Below the pieces are notes generated by a model. The model saw only the letters and a program-made list of their open reading frames with translations. It was not told where the DNA came from and searched no databases. A stretch of DNA of 64,000 nucleotides, from contig NC_065424.1 in assembly GCF_024362695.1 (NCBI RefSeq), positions 12,131,840-12,195,839 of the forward strand. Reading direction: 5' to 3'. Below, one piece after another: positions 46,522 through 56,031 of the stretch. This DNA comes from Pectinophora gossypiella. Taxonomy: Eukaryota > Arthropoda > Insecta > Lepidoptera > Gelechiidae. The number at the start of each line of letters is the position of its first letter. Within the stretch, counting starts at the first letter, position 1. Both the position numbers and the translations under genes were made by a program.

Positions 46522-46745
46522 CTTGGCCTATGTGGTCCAGTGGTTGAGCGATGGGATGCGGAGGGTCCGGGTTCGTATTCCGGTGGGGACATATCACAAA
46601 AATCTGTTTATAAGGCCTTTGGTTGGGACGTTACAGGCTGATCACCTGATTGTCCGAAAGTAAAATGATCCGTGCTTCGGAAGGTACGTTAAGTCGTTGC
46701 TCCCGTCTACTAGGTACTTATGTAAGCACGTAGCCGTTACATGAA
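46522..46745 (+). repeat. tRNA-headed SINE (family A), 3'-truncated
   Basis: Head TGTGGTCCAGTGGTTGAGCG and body are present. The copy stops after GTAGCCGTTACATGAAT, before the terminal tail. Confidence 0.85.
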
Positions 46746-47504
46746 TATTGTACACAGAACAGGATAGGTTTAATTAGTTCTTTACTGATGATTTAACAAT
46801 GAGATTTAAAACTACGAATAACTTAGTACTTAGTACCTCGGTACGGTACCAACATGTAACAAGAAAAATAAGATCACTCCACTCGGACAATTTTTTTCTT
46901 TGAACATGCCGACATTGCCTACGCGGCGGAGTTGCCGAACTATCGATAGGTATTATGGATTATCAATTGTTGAACTTGAAAATTGTCTAAACTATCGAAA
47001 GTAGTGATAGTACATTTAGATCGATACTAGCGATAGTACCGATAGGTCTTGCTTTGTAACAATAATGGGTATTGATCTAAAAGATTTATTTATTTTCGAT
47101 TTTTGTGTAGCGAGGTTTTGCGTAGGTACTTACATACTAAGTTGGTGGATGGTTGACATAGTAGGTAACTAATTACCTAATCTGTGGTGGTTGTGTTAGT
47201 TGGTTGTTAGTTATTCTAATGACAACAAATAATACAATTATTTACTGTTTCAACTGTTTTAGGTAGATAATGGCCCTGATTCCTATGAGTAAATGAATGA
47301 ATAACCCGGTCGAATCAAAAAGGTATCTCGCTGGTAACTTAATTCTGTCGGTTGTTTTAGATTTCTGCTTAAAATTGACGTGTATTCCATAAATTTTATG
47401 CCTGTTGATTATCCGTCCATTTAAGAATAAGAATAAAATAAATTTATAATTTACGATAGACAGAGAAAGAAATAGGATCGGTTCGTAGTGCCTACTTTGT
47501 AGGC

Positions 47505-47600
47505 CGCGCCGCCGCCGCGCCGCCGGCGTGCGGCGCGGGGCGCGCGGAGCGGGGCGTGCGGAGCGGGGCGCGCGGCGCGGTGCGTGTGGCCGTTGACCCG
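47505..47600. repeat. extreme GC-rich stretch (CpG-dense)
   Basis: Almost pure G and C with words such as GCCGCCGCGCCGCCGGCGTG and GGAGCGGGGCG repeated. It sits inside the family P composite. A smaller GC-rich block is at 45957-46050. The frames across it (Arg/Ala/Pro-rich) are composition artefacts. Confidence 0.8.
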
Positions 47601-48020
47601 TTCGAGCAGCTGTTGTCTCCATTACATCGAAAATTTTCGATAATTTGTCATTATTGTTTTTTTAATTGAAATTTGGGTTCTATGCAGCTAAAAGCACAAT
47701 ATGGAATTGAAAATAATTAAAAACAAAACTCAAAATTTCATGAATTTTGCGACGGAAAATTCCACTAGATATTAACTCAGAATCATGGTCTGAATCATCC
47801 CTTTCAGTATTCGTTACGATGTCACTAACACCCGGTATAGTACTAGGTATAAAAGAAAAACTTGGTATATTTTTTAATAGTTTTGGAACTTTTTGTTGTG
47901 TTTAAGTTTGTACTCTTAACCCATTCGAGAAGCAAGCGATACAAGGGACCACAAAACAAACTTATTAATAAAATCAAATAAGAAAAAAAATCCAAGTCAT
48001 AAAGCTGGATGAACTGAGTA

Positions 48021-48162
48021 CAGTCATGAGCAATATAATGTACCCACTTTAAGACTCTGTCGCACTAACATATTTGAAATCTAGTGAGACTTACAGTTCA
48101 ATGTGTCAAAAAAGTTAATGTGACATGGTACCAAAGTGTATACATATTAATGCTCGTGACCG
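48021..48162. mobile_element. 142-bp TA-flanked MITE (family T), copy 5
   Basis: CAGTCATGAGC and GCTCGTGACCG ends with TA on both sides. A family C SINE fragment (−) follows at about 48170-48270. Confidence 0.85.
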
Positions 48163-48590
48163 TACCCACACCTCACCTAGCTTTGCCTCAGGTAGTGAGC
48201 CGTATCGCGGTCTATAATGGTCGAGCCAACTGCGTTAGTGAAAACTACACTTAAAACAAATACGCGGTATAATTAAAACACAAAAGCTTGGTATGTAGAT
48301 TATTTGAGAGCCTCATTATGGAGTTATAGTCACACTTAATGTTTAGCCGATTAGAAAGGGCTGACAATGGCACCAAATGAATAATCGACCTTATAGAATG
48401 TAGTTCAATTGCTAAACACACGGCATCAAGCAATGGTATCAAGTATCAAAGTTGTTGATACACTTTCCTTGCTCGATTATAATTTATACGACGGATGTGG
48501 TGAAACTAGGTGTCGATAGGCGTCCGATTCGATAATCAAAATTAAATGTTACTTGCTTGCTTCATAAATATAATAAAAGTAAATAAATTT

Positions 48591-48768
48591 CATCGTCATT
48601 CATTTAACCACACTCTTGTCGGTGCAGCATTCTCCATGCTACTTTTTTGAAGGGAAAATGGGCAGTGGTTTCCCTCTTGCCTTCCGCCCGCAGTGCTCTG
48701 CCTGAAGCGAGTGAGATGGCGCCCAGAGTAGTCTATTCCAAAGCCGTACTAGGACTCCTCCGCCTCTG
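48591..48768 (-). repeat. interspersed repeat (family G)
   Basis: Reverse copy of 20387-20573, with CACTCTTGTCGGTGCAGCAT and TTTCCCTCTTGCCTTCCGCC. Confidence 0.7.
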
Positions 48769-48868
48769 AATAGTACTAACAGTTACTGCTGCCCTCTATC
48801 AGATTTCAGGGTACTTACGGGTTTAAATAAACTTAAAGTAGGTTTTTTTTTTGTGACGTGGAGCGCCA

Positions 48869-48990
48869 TTTTGAACCCCGGTACCACACTTGCACCAATG
48901 AGTTATTAATTTATCTCAAGTGCAGTTTTCCCTAACACAGTTGGCTCGATCATTATAGACGGCGACACGGCTCAAACCTATCACATTTTT
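48869..48990 (+). repeat. SINE fragment (family C)
   Basis: It matches the body of the 1296-1510 element: CTTGCACCAATGAGTTATTA and CAGTTGGCTCGATCATT. The tRNA head is reduced to CCCCGGTACC. A short reversed SINE family A tail follows at 48993-49042. Confidence 0.7.
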
Positions 48991-49052
48991 CTTCTTATAT
49001 CGTGTGGGTTGTAAGGGGAATTACCAACCCCATCAACCCACCAACCTCAGCA

Positions 49053-49331
49053 ACGGCCTCCGTGGACCAGTAGTTTGAGCGTTGGGCTCACGATCCGGAG
49101 GTCCCCGGTTCAAATCCCGGTGGGGGCGTACCACAAAAATCACTTTGTGATCCCTAGTTTGGTTAGGACATTACAGGTTGTACACCTGATTGTCTGAAAG
49201 TAAGGCACGTTAAGCCGTTGGTCCCGGTTAGGTACTACTTACTGATGTAAGTAAGTGATCGTTACATGAGCCATGTTAGGGGCCGTTGGCGGCTCAATCT
49301 TAACCCTAACACCAGGGTTGATGGGGTTGAC
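49053..49331 (+). repeat. tRNA-headed SINE (family A)
   Basis: Complete head (GGCCTCCGTGGACCAGTAGT, B box GGTTCAAATCCC), a body with a deletion after GAAAGTAAG, and a tail to AGGGTTGATGGGGTTG. Confidence 0.9.
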
Positions 49332-50730
49332 CTATCACATTGAATAGAAAACTCGGTGCTGCGTTGGTACTTAGTTTATGCGATGGATGGGTGTCTGACT
49401 ACCCCAATTGGGATATAGTCGTGTTATGTTATGTACAGTAATGTAATCAAATACTTCTCCCTGATCCAATTCCTACAAGCTCAGTAGTCATTATCTTCAA
49501 AGCCAAACGCATTATCTCACCTCATAGGAGCCGCATCACTACATATCATAATCCGAACTACATTTTATTCTAATTCTCACTTCGCGTGTCTGTGGTTGTA
49601 ATAAAAAAAAAGAATATCATTACCAACTTTTGTCTATGGCGTACAGTCGTCAACGATGTTGCTACATTCCTCGCTATCAAACTGCAAAGAAATTGTAACT
49701 ATATCTCTTGCTATTAAGAACTGTAATTCTCAAAACTTTTATCGGGTATATGTAGGCACTTTGTACAGCACATGTGCTTAAGTTTCATAATTAACATCTA
49801 GATATATTCGCTTGTTAAATGGACGCTTAATTTGTTGTTCACAATAGTTCTTGAGTATAATTTGGTGTGCGGTAATGTTACAACAGCGGTTTTCAAACTT
49901 TACATGTTCACGGTACACTATTTAATATTTTGTCTTAGCGGATAATTCTCCTCTTTTAATCTCTGCCGCACATTAGAGAACCAACTTAAGCTGCTATTTC
50001 TTATTTCGCACCCACAGGTTGTAAGGTCGATAACCGATCTCACCAACCTTGGTGTCAAGGTTATTATTAAGCTACCAAAAGTCCCCTAATATGGGTCATG
50101 TAACAACTACGCACTTCAGTAAGCAGCGTGCTCAGTGTTAACAAAAGCTTCTTGGATCCAACACAACACTTGTGGCAATTCGTTAGCAATACAATCACAA
50201 TATAGTACGGTAACTCTCCGCACCGCACCTATTCGTACTGGACACAGATCTCACCCCCTCTGGGCTTTACTTTAGTCGTAAATGGCCGATAAGGATTAAG
50301 CGGGCGCGCAGACTGCAAGTCTAGCTCGCAATGATGCGTTAGGTAACAGATGCTAAGAATGCCATTTTTGTATGGCCTGTCCAATGTGGTTAATGCTTCT
50401 TGGCCCTGGGGCCCCGAGGGCCCAACTCAGGGCGCGTGAGGCACACTTTGGGAACCTCTGTCCCACAGCATAAAGGATTGAACTGTTGACTGGTTAATTA
50501 GTTAATTATAAGCTCTTCGCTTTTACCGGCCGGTTGAGTTTTGAACAGAGAATGTCGTGCTTAAAAAAGTTTCTTAAAAGCTGTAATTTGATCTGTAATT
50601 GAGAGAAATGTAGCCCTTCAAAACTTTGATGTTTACACGTCAATATTTCGCTGACGTAATGAGTTAAAACAACGATACAATATCTGCTCACTTCGACTTC
50701 CGCCTATGCAGGTCTGGCCGGTTAGGTAAA
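49332..50730. other. no gene seen; repeat fragments
   Basis: A SINE family A tail (−) at 50003-50128 and the reversed GACCCAGAGGGGG repeat at about 50200-50290 are present. No exon is supported. Confidence 0.5.
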
Positions 50731-51035
50731 GACCTTCGTGGTCCAGTGGCTGAGCGTTGGGCTTACGATCCGGAGGTCCCGGGTTCGAATCCCGGTGGGG
50801 ACATATCACAAAAAACACTTTGTCATCCCTATTTTGGTTAGGACATTACAGGCTGACCACCTGATTGTCCGAAAGTAAGATGATCCGTGCTTCAGAAGGC
50901 ACGTAAAGCCGTTGGTCCAGGTTACTATTTACTGATGTAAGTAATCGTTACATGAGCCATGTCAGGGGCCTTTTGCGGCTCAATTATAACCCTAACCCTG
51001 GTATTCCACCTCACAACCCACACGATAAGAAGAAC
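50731..51035 (+). repeat. tRNA-headed SINE (family A), full length
   Basis: Head with GTGGTCCAGTGGCTGAGCG and B box GGTTCGAATCCC, then the body and the tail CCACCTCACAACCCACACGA. It ends about 100 bp before the first recognised AP-2 exon. Confidence 0.9.
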
Positions 51036-51138
51036 ATAACGGACTTCTCATCCGCCTAAAACTACTGCCCTTCTAGGTCCGAAGTCCTCTCTTGTTACTT
51101 GTTAATCACGTTACTAATGTGGATATCCCTTCGCTCAG

Positions 51139-51285
51139 GAGCGTTTGGGGGGCGGAGGCCTGGGCCTGGCCGGCGGCGGGTTCCGCGGCGGCGCGCAGCC
51201 CTCGCTGGCGGACTTCCAGCCGCCGTACTTCCCGCCGCCGTTTGCGCCCGCGCCGCACCCCGCCTCGCCGCACCACCAGCAACAG
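51139..51285 (+). CDS. TfAP-2 exon: activation region with ADFQPPYFPPPF
   Basis: AP-2 proteins are nuclear dimeric transcription factors that bind GC-rich palindromes through a C-terminal basic and helix-span-helix domain. The N-terminal part activates transcription. This 49-codon exon encodes a Gly-rich stretch (ERLGGGGLGLAGGG) and then QPSLADFQPPYFPPPF, the most recognisable N-terminal motif of the family, followed by an Ala/Pro/His run and HHQQQ. It lies between the acceptor TTCGCTCAG (51138) and the donor CAG|GTAAGC (51285). Its length is a multiple of three, phase 0 at both ends. Codons are extremely GC-rich compared with the surrounding DNA. In vertebrates the motif continues as PPPY, a WW-binding site; here the tyrosine is replaced by phenylalanine. 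Identification is firm; the 5' partner exon is not certain. Confidence 0.9.
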
Positions 51286-51386
51286 GTAAGCTAGACAACC
51301 ATAGCCAAGACAGATAAAAAAATAGAAAAAAAGGTGTCTGCAGGAATCCGAGCCATTATGTGACTGATAAAGTCTGTTCCCCACAG

Positions 51387-51542
51387 AGCCATGGTATGGA
51401 GTACGGCGGTGGCGGGGGCGGCGGCGCGGAGTACGCGCAGCACTACGCGCCGCAGCAGCTGCTGCCGCGCCACCACGGCCACCACGAGCCGCCGCACCTG
51501 CGGCACCACCGCGACCACCACGACGCCATACACGCGCACCAC
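51387..51542 (+). CDS. TfAP-2 exon: Gly/His-rich segment
   Basis: It is 52 codons between the acceptor CCCCACAG (51386) and the donor CAC|GTTAGT (51542), phase 0 at both ends, 101 bases after the previous exon. The product reads SHGMEYGGGGGGGAEYAQHY, then a Gln/Leu-Pro patch and a His-rich end (RHHRDHHDAIHAHH). It corresponds to the His/Arg-rich middle of the AP-2 activation region, where vertebrate proteins have the region between the PY motif and the RRDYRRHEDLL segment. The donor is weaker than GTAAGT. A MITE begins only 15 bases further on. Confidence 0.85.
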
Positions 51543-51559
51543 GTTAGTACTACCACATA

Positions 51560-51701
51560 CAGTCATGAGCAATATTATGTACCCACTTTAGAACCCTGTC
51601 GCACTATCATATTTGACATTTAATGAGACTTACGGTTTTGTTTGTCAAAAAAGCTAATGTGACATGGTTTCAAAGTGTATATATATTAGTCCTCATGACC
51701 G
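51560..51701. mobile_element. 142-bp TA-flanked MITE (family T), copy 6
   Basis: CAGTCATGAGC at the left, CCTCATGACCG at the right, TA on both sides (51558-51559, 51702-51703). It lies in the AP-2 intron, almost touching the donor at 51543. It is the most diverged of the six copies. Confidence 0.85.
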
Positions 51702-51789
51702 TACATACACACACATATATTTAGGTAATATTCTGCACCAGCAAATCCCCTGGTAGTTGCGGCTTCCGAATACATTCCGCTTAGGGACG

Positions 51790-52310
51790 GTACTGAAAAG
51801 TATAAAGGACGTAATATACGATCCCGATGACCCGATTACTCTAGCCATGAGAGGCGGCCAATCAGCTCGCGACAACAAACACTTCAAAACCCCGATACCG
51901 ACCCCGCCGGCGTGGTCGACGATTTTCATCATTCAGCGCTTATCGCTATCAACCCACTAGAGTCGATTAATTCTTTCAAATATTTTCCTCTCAGACACCC
52001 TGTTGGCATCCCCAACATTTTAGTTTTTTAATTATTATTTTAGTATGGCAATACTGTAACACTCTCCTTTTTCTAATGGTGAACATTACACGCGATTCTC
52101 TAAACTTCGGGCTTTTGTCTTATTTTAACCAGCACCCTATCGAAAGTTAAACACACCCTGAGCTGAGGTTCGCGCCCAACTGGGCACTCTCAGGCCTGTT
52201 GTCTTAAATTTCGTACCAAGTGAGAGCCTTCAGCGCTCCCCATTTGTCCGGCCAAGTATTTAATGCCACATGCGGCAAACCTACGATAAGTTTCGTCAAA
52301 AATTTTATCA
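51790..52310 (-). repeat. interspersed repeat (family R)
   Basis: Reverse-strand relative of 6715-7062: GACCCGATTACTCTAGCCAT, ACCCCGCCGGCGTGGTCGAC, CGCGCCCAACTGGGCACTCT and ATTTGTCCGGCCAAGTATTT. About 150 bases of unrelated sequence near 52000-52150 interrupt it. An arm of the 1613 fold-back MITE follows at about 52316-52400. Confidence 0.65.
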
Positions 52311-52670
52311 CGGTCCCTTTCCTTTTCGGCAGATAAGAAAAAGACAACTATAACTTAAAATAAAATTAGACGGTGTGCACAGAAATTAGCACCAATAAAC
52401 GAGTTAAAATGATTTATGTACTTATGCTTGCACTAAATTATTAATATAAGTCAACGACCGGAAGTATCTCAATATTAAATCGATGAACCAACAATGTACA
52501 AGTAGAACTATTCCCAAGTGCACCCTCTGAGATGCCTGCATTCTTCACCCCAAGATTCCGACGCAATCACGAATTATTATCAAATACCGTTGTAATATTT
52601 CGATTATTTTGAACTGCTTTCATAGCTACACGTAATGTACCTACTTATATTTTATTGATCAAGTCTTTAA

Positions 52671-53300
52671 TAGGCTAGTTTCCAACTAGTCAAATCAGTT
52701 ACATACATACATACATAAACAGCCTATATACGTCCCACTGCTGGGCACAGGCCTCCCCTCAATCAACCGGAGAGGGTAAAAAAATTCAAAATTCAAATTC
52801 AAATAATACAATGGAGCATACTCCACCACGCTGCTCCACTGCGGGTTGGTGGAGGCGTTTTTACGGCTAATAGCCGGGACCAACGGCTTAACGTGCCCTC
52901 CGCAGCACGGAATCATCTTACTTTTTAGGACAATCAGGTGATTGAAGCCTGAAAAGTCCGTCCAAACAAAGGACAGTCTCACAAAGTGATTTCGACAATG
53001 TCCCCATCGGGAATCGAACCCGGACCTCCAGATCGTGAGCCTAACGCCTCTAACCACTAGACCACGGAGGCTGTTGTCAAATCAGTTACTTTTTACTAAA
53101 CGTCAAAAGGTATAAACACTAAATTACTAAGGAATTTGTATGTAAAAGCACACTGTGATGTCGTAGAAAAACGTGATAAAATGTTTTGCATTTGTCTTGA
53201 TTAAAATTCAAGAAAATAAATTTTTGTCAGTTTTTTCTGTCTTGATTTAGTAATTAGTATTTCATAAAAAATGTATCTTTGACCTAGGAAACTAATACCA
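52671..53300 (+). mobile_element. MITE (subfamily M2b) split by a SINE
   Basis: The left end (AGGCTAGTTTCCAACTAGTC) is at 52671-52702 and the rest at 53076-53300 (TTTTTACTAAACGTCAAAAG, ending near GACCTAGGAAACTAAT). Comparison with 4090 and 8982 shows one element into which the SINE inserted. Confidence 0.75.
52703..53075 (-). repeat. tRNA-headed SINE (family B) with 14-bp target duplication
   Basis: GTCAAATCAGTTAC occurs at 52689-52702 and 53076-53089. Tail at the left with a (CATA)n run, head at the right (GAATCGAACCCGG, reversed B box). A 34-base AT-rich insert (ATTCAAAATTCAAATTCAAA) breaks the tail at about 52779-52812. Confidence 0.9.
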
Positions 53301-53750
53301 AATTCACTACGTTCCAAAACCGACTTTTTTAAACCTCATCGATTACTTTTATTTTCTTTTTCGAGCTGTAAAAATGACAACGGTAACGTCGTATAGTGCC
53401 AACAATAGGGATACGTTCAAAAGATGCTAGGAAGTTCACTTTAGCAGATTAGCCACTGGTAATGTTCCGGTCTGGGAATACGCGGCCATTTTTAACAATA
53501 ACTGGCTATTTCGAGCGGGAAATTTTACGGCATTTTGTGATCGAATGTCGATTTATGGAGGATGTGTAGTGTATTAAATGTTTATCTTCCATTATTAGGA
53601 AAGTTTAGGAATGTTGACATTTTATTTTACAAGCTAGGCTATGGTTAGGTTATGTTTCTCAAAAACAATACAGATGGGGCTGTAAAGTTTTTCCTTCTTT
53701 AACCTTCTAAGGTAACAGACATAATATGCAAATCAAATCAAATCAAACCA

Positions 53751-53987
53751 AAAACACATAATAACGGGTTCTTACCGCGTTTAAATGGGGATATGAGACT
53801 CCCGATATTTCGACACTGTTGCAAGTGCCATGATCACGGGATGACTGATGAGATTGGAGTGGAGTAGGTAGATCCATAATTTTCTACGGGCAGACATATC
53901 TGTCTACCCTCTTTCTTTGCCGCTTGTTTATGTTTTTGTTCTCATATCCCCATTTAAACGCGGTAAGAACCCGTTATTATGTGTTTT
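53751..53987. mobile_element. fold-back MITE with perfect 47-bp terminal inverted repeats
   Basis: 53751-53797 (starting AAAACACATAATAACGGGTT) is the exact reverse complement of 53941-53987. The spacer contains GACACTGTTGCAAGTGCCAT and is non-coding. A partial, more diverged copy is at about 22335-22450. Confidence 0.9.
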
Positions 53988-54091
53988 AATTATCATAATA
54001 ACCGCGTAAACTTAAAACAATGTATAATATGCATCCTTTATCTTTGTTTTTGGGTATAAATGATAAGGGCACAATTACATCTTCCACCCAT

Positions 54092-54196
54092 TATCTTCTT
54101 CTATCATGTGGGTTGTTATTATTATTGAGCCACCAAAGACCCCTGACATGGCTCGACCATTCTAGACGGCGATACGACTCACGTTGGTCTAACAGT
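54092..54196. repeat. old SINE fragments at the LTR element target site
   Basis: A SINE family A tail (−) with TCATGTGGGTTG and GAGCCACCAAAGACCCCTGA is joined to a family C piece ending GTTGGTCTAACAGT. The family C piece resumes after the LTR element as AAGCTCGG (62465). The LTR element therefore inserted into an older SINE. Confidence 0.7.
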
Positions 54197-55352
54197 TGTA
54201 ACACGTTTTTTTTTACACTTCCCACTTGGCTGTATGGCATACAGGTGTGTGCCTACGCGCCGGGAAAAAGTTATGTTCGTTTGACATTTCGTTTACGCGA
54301 TGACGATAGCAATTTAGTCCCGTCGCGATTATTTCTTTAAAGTGGTGTATAAGCCACATATATAATGATGAAAGGATGGTGAAGTCTTCTGGTGAGTGTT
54401 TTGATGGTTATTATCGTGGAACGTTGGCAATTATGAGCTTCATATGTTCATGACAATGACCTAACCTCACGTTCTTTCTTTCAGTATAAAAACAATGGTT
54501 TAGTCCATCGACTAGGGGGAATGCTGTTATAATATCGTCCCACGTGATGTGGTGAGTGTATTTACCTATAATTCCGCGTCGTAACGGGGTTGACAGAGCT
54601 GTAACATGTCATTTTGTTACAGGGGTCAAAGTCCACCGGCAGAGTCCAGTGTTAAAGTTCTACTAGAATGATCAACTGTAAAGACTAACTTCAAAAATCA
54701 ACTTCAAGATCTTCCTTCAGGGTCTAGCTCCCCAGCCATGACTACCATTTGTGTTCATTATCTACTTTTACCGTCAGGGTCAGTTCCTGCTGCGGTCATT
54801 AATGTACATAATTCCAGTTTGGTGTTAAAATCTCTGGATACCCTCTAAATATCTCTTCTTCATGATTAATTTAACTTATTATGGATAGTGCCATGCTCTC
54901 AAGATGATTTTCTACTAATACATGGAGTATTTATCCTCAATACATACTCCATGCCTTTTTGTCAGGACCTGCCGTCCTGACACTTTACTTATCCTCATAG
55001 GAATAAAACCTAGTTGTTTAGGTATAATACTAAGTTAAGATACCATGTTATAGTAAAAGATTTGTTTCTTAATTTATATTAGGATGGTTTGTAACCGACT
55101 GACTTCATATCATTTTATTTTGAAATTGTTGAATCAATTATACTATTGTTAAAAGTGAAATCTTTATTATTTCCAACACCTTGGCTTTGTTTGTAATAGG
55201 AGGGGATCTTCTATACGGCGCCCAACATTTTAATCTTATTCTCCCCCTATTCTCTGAGTTAGGTGCCTATTTCCACGCCCTGGGAAACTAATATCTCATT
55301 ATAAGACAACCTCTATAGGGGCAACTCACACCCCAACATTAACAGTCTTACA
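54197..55352 (+). repeat. 5' LTR
   Basis: TGT...ACA ends. A TATA-like TATATAAT lies at 54358. Two intron-like segments follow: donor GTGAGT 54392 to acceptor TTTCAG ending 54484 (93 nt), and donor GTGAGT 54552 to acceptor GTTACAG ending 54622 (71 nt). Two perfect hairpins, 54921-54930/54944-54953 and 54961-54968/54974-54981, precede AATAAA at 55002, a likely polyadenylation signal. A primer-site-like GGCGCCCAAC sits at 55217, inside the LTR. Confidence 0.9.
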
Positions 55353-55354
55353 GT

Positions 55355-55372
55355 AAGCGCCCAACGTTTGGC
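55355..55372 (+). other. probable primer-binding site (tRNA-Lys-like)
   Basis: Two bases after the LTR, the segment AAGCGCCCAACGTTTGGC matches 14 of 18 positions of the known tRNA-Lys primer site TGGCGCCCAACGTGGGGC. The first two bases, normally TG, are AA, which is unusual because they pair with the tRNA CCA end. Confidence 0.55.
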
Positions 55373-55570
55373 TCAGAAAAGCAAGGTTGGAAATTAGTAG
55401 GTATTTCACTTTCTTTGTTCTTTGTAACATAACCTAGTTATAAGCACATGGTGTAACTTTATAGCAAATAGGGTGTGTTTTCTTTTAATAGGTACACACT
55501 TATGACTTTACTTTTCTATTTATAAGTAGGTATGTAAACTTGAAATTTAGCATATCTCCAGTTGTTGTTG

Positions 55571-55868
55571 CATAGGGACATAGTGATAATTTTATTGACA
55601 GGACCATAGTATCTCTCAGATTTCTTTTTCTTATTTTGAGCTGAGTTAGTTTACATAGGGCCATAGTCATATACTTTTAATATCACATAGGACTATAGTG
55701 ACACAATTCCTTTTTCTAGTAAGTTATATGATTATAAACATAGTGACTCAGAGCACATAGAAGTTCTCATGTAGACACAGTAATAATCTGTGGGTTTCTA
55801 ACTTATTTTATTTGTTAGTGGTTACATAGGAACATAGTATTCATAAATTTGATACATAGGACCATAGT
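55571..55868 (+). repeat. six copies of a 14-nt motif in the retrotransposon leader
   Basis: CATAGGGACATAGT (55571), ACAGGACCATAGT (55598), CATAGGGCCATAGT (55654), CATAGGACTATAGT (55686), CATAGGAACATAGT (55825) and CATAGGACCATAGT (55855) share the form CATAGGRNCATAGT. Half-motifs (ACATAGTGACT, ACATAGAAGT) occur between them. Spacing is irregular, so they are dispersed sites rather than a simple tandem array. The rest of the leader (55373-56031) is T-rich and non-coding. Confidence 0.85.
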
Positions 55869-56031
55869 AGCATGTAGATAAGTACCCTATAGGGGTGTTA
55901 CTTATAATTTTTTTTCTTCATTACATTTTGTTAGTACTTAGAGTACTATAACTGTATTCACATACCTTAGTGTCATAACCATATTTCTTTTTCACTTATC
56001 TGGTATACTGTTCTTACTTTGTTTACTCAGA

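Larger units (their letters stand above)
45279..47833. mobile_element. 2.55-kb composite bounded by family P terminal repeats
   Basis: GGGTGTTAGTGACATCGTAA at 45279 is exactly mirrored at 47812-47833 (22-bp perfect inverted repeat). Inside, a block with CTGTTCGTAATGCCTACTTT and GCGCGTTGCCCTTGACCCGT-like words occurs three times (near 46100, 46375 and 47475). A right-end-like block with TTCTATGCAGCTTAAAACAC occurs twice (46260 and 47670). There is no transposase frame. It may be a larger non-autonomous member of family P, or several copies nested and partly deleted. A SINE sits inside at 46522-46745. Confidence 0.55.

Noticed and set aside
47242..47622. Arg/Ala/Pro-rich minus-strand frame
   Set aside because: The amino acids come from the GC-rich repeat, and the frame continues into AT-rich non-coding DNA.
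49053..49130. Possible tRNA gene
   Set aside because: The A- and B-box-like sequences belong to SINE heads found in many places, with SINE bodies attached and no complete cloverleaf. No stand-alone tRNA gene was found in the window.
51095..51384. Frames on both strands overlapping the AP-2 exon
   Set aside because: They are GC-driven shadows. Only the frame with ADFQPPYFPPPF matches a known family and ends exactly at splice sites.
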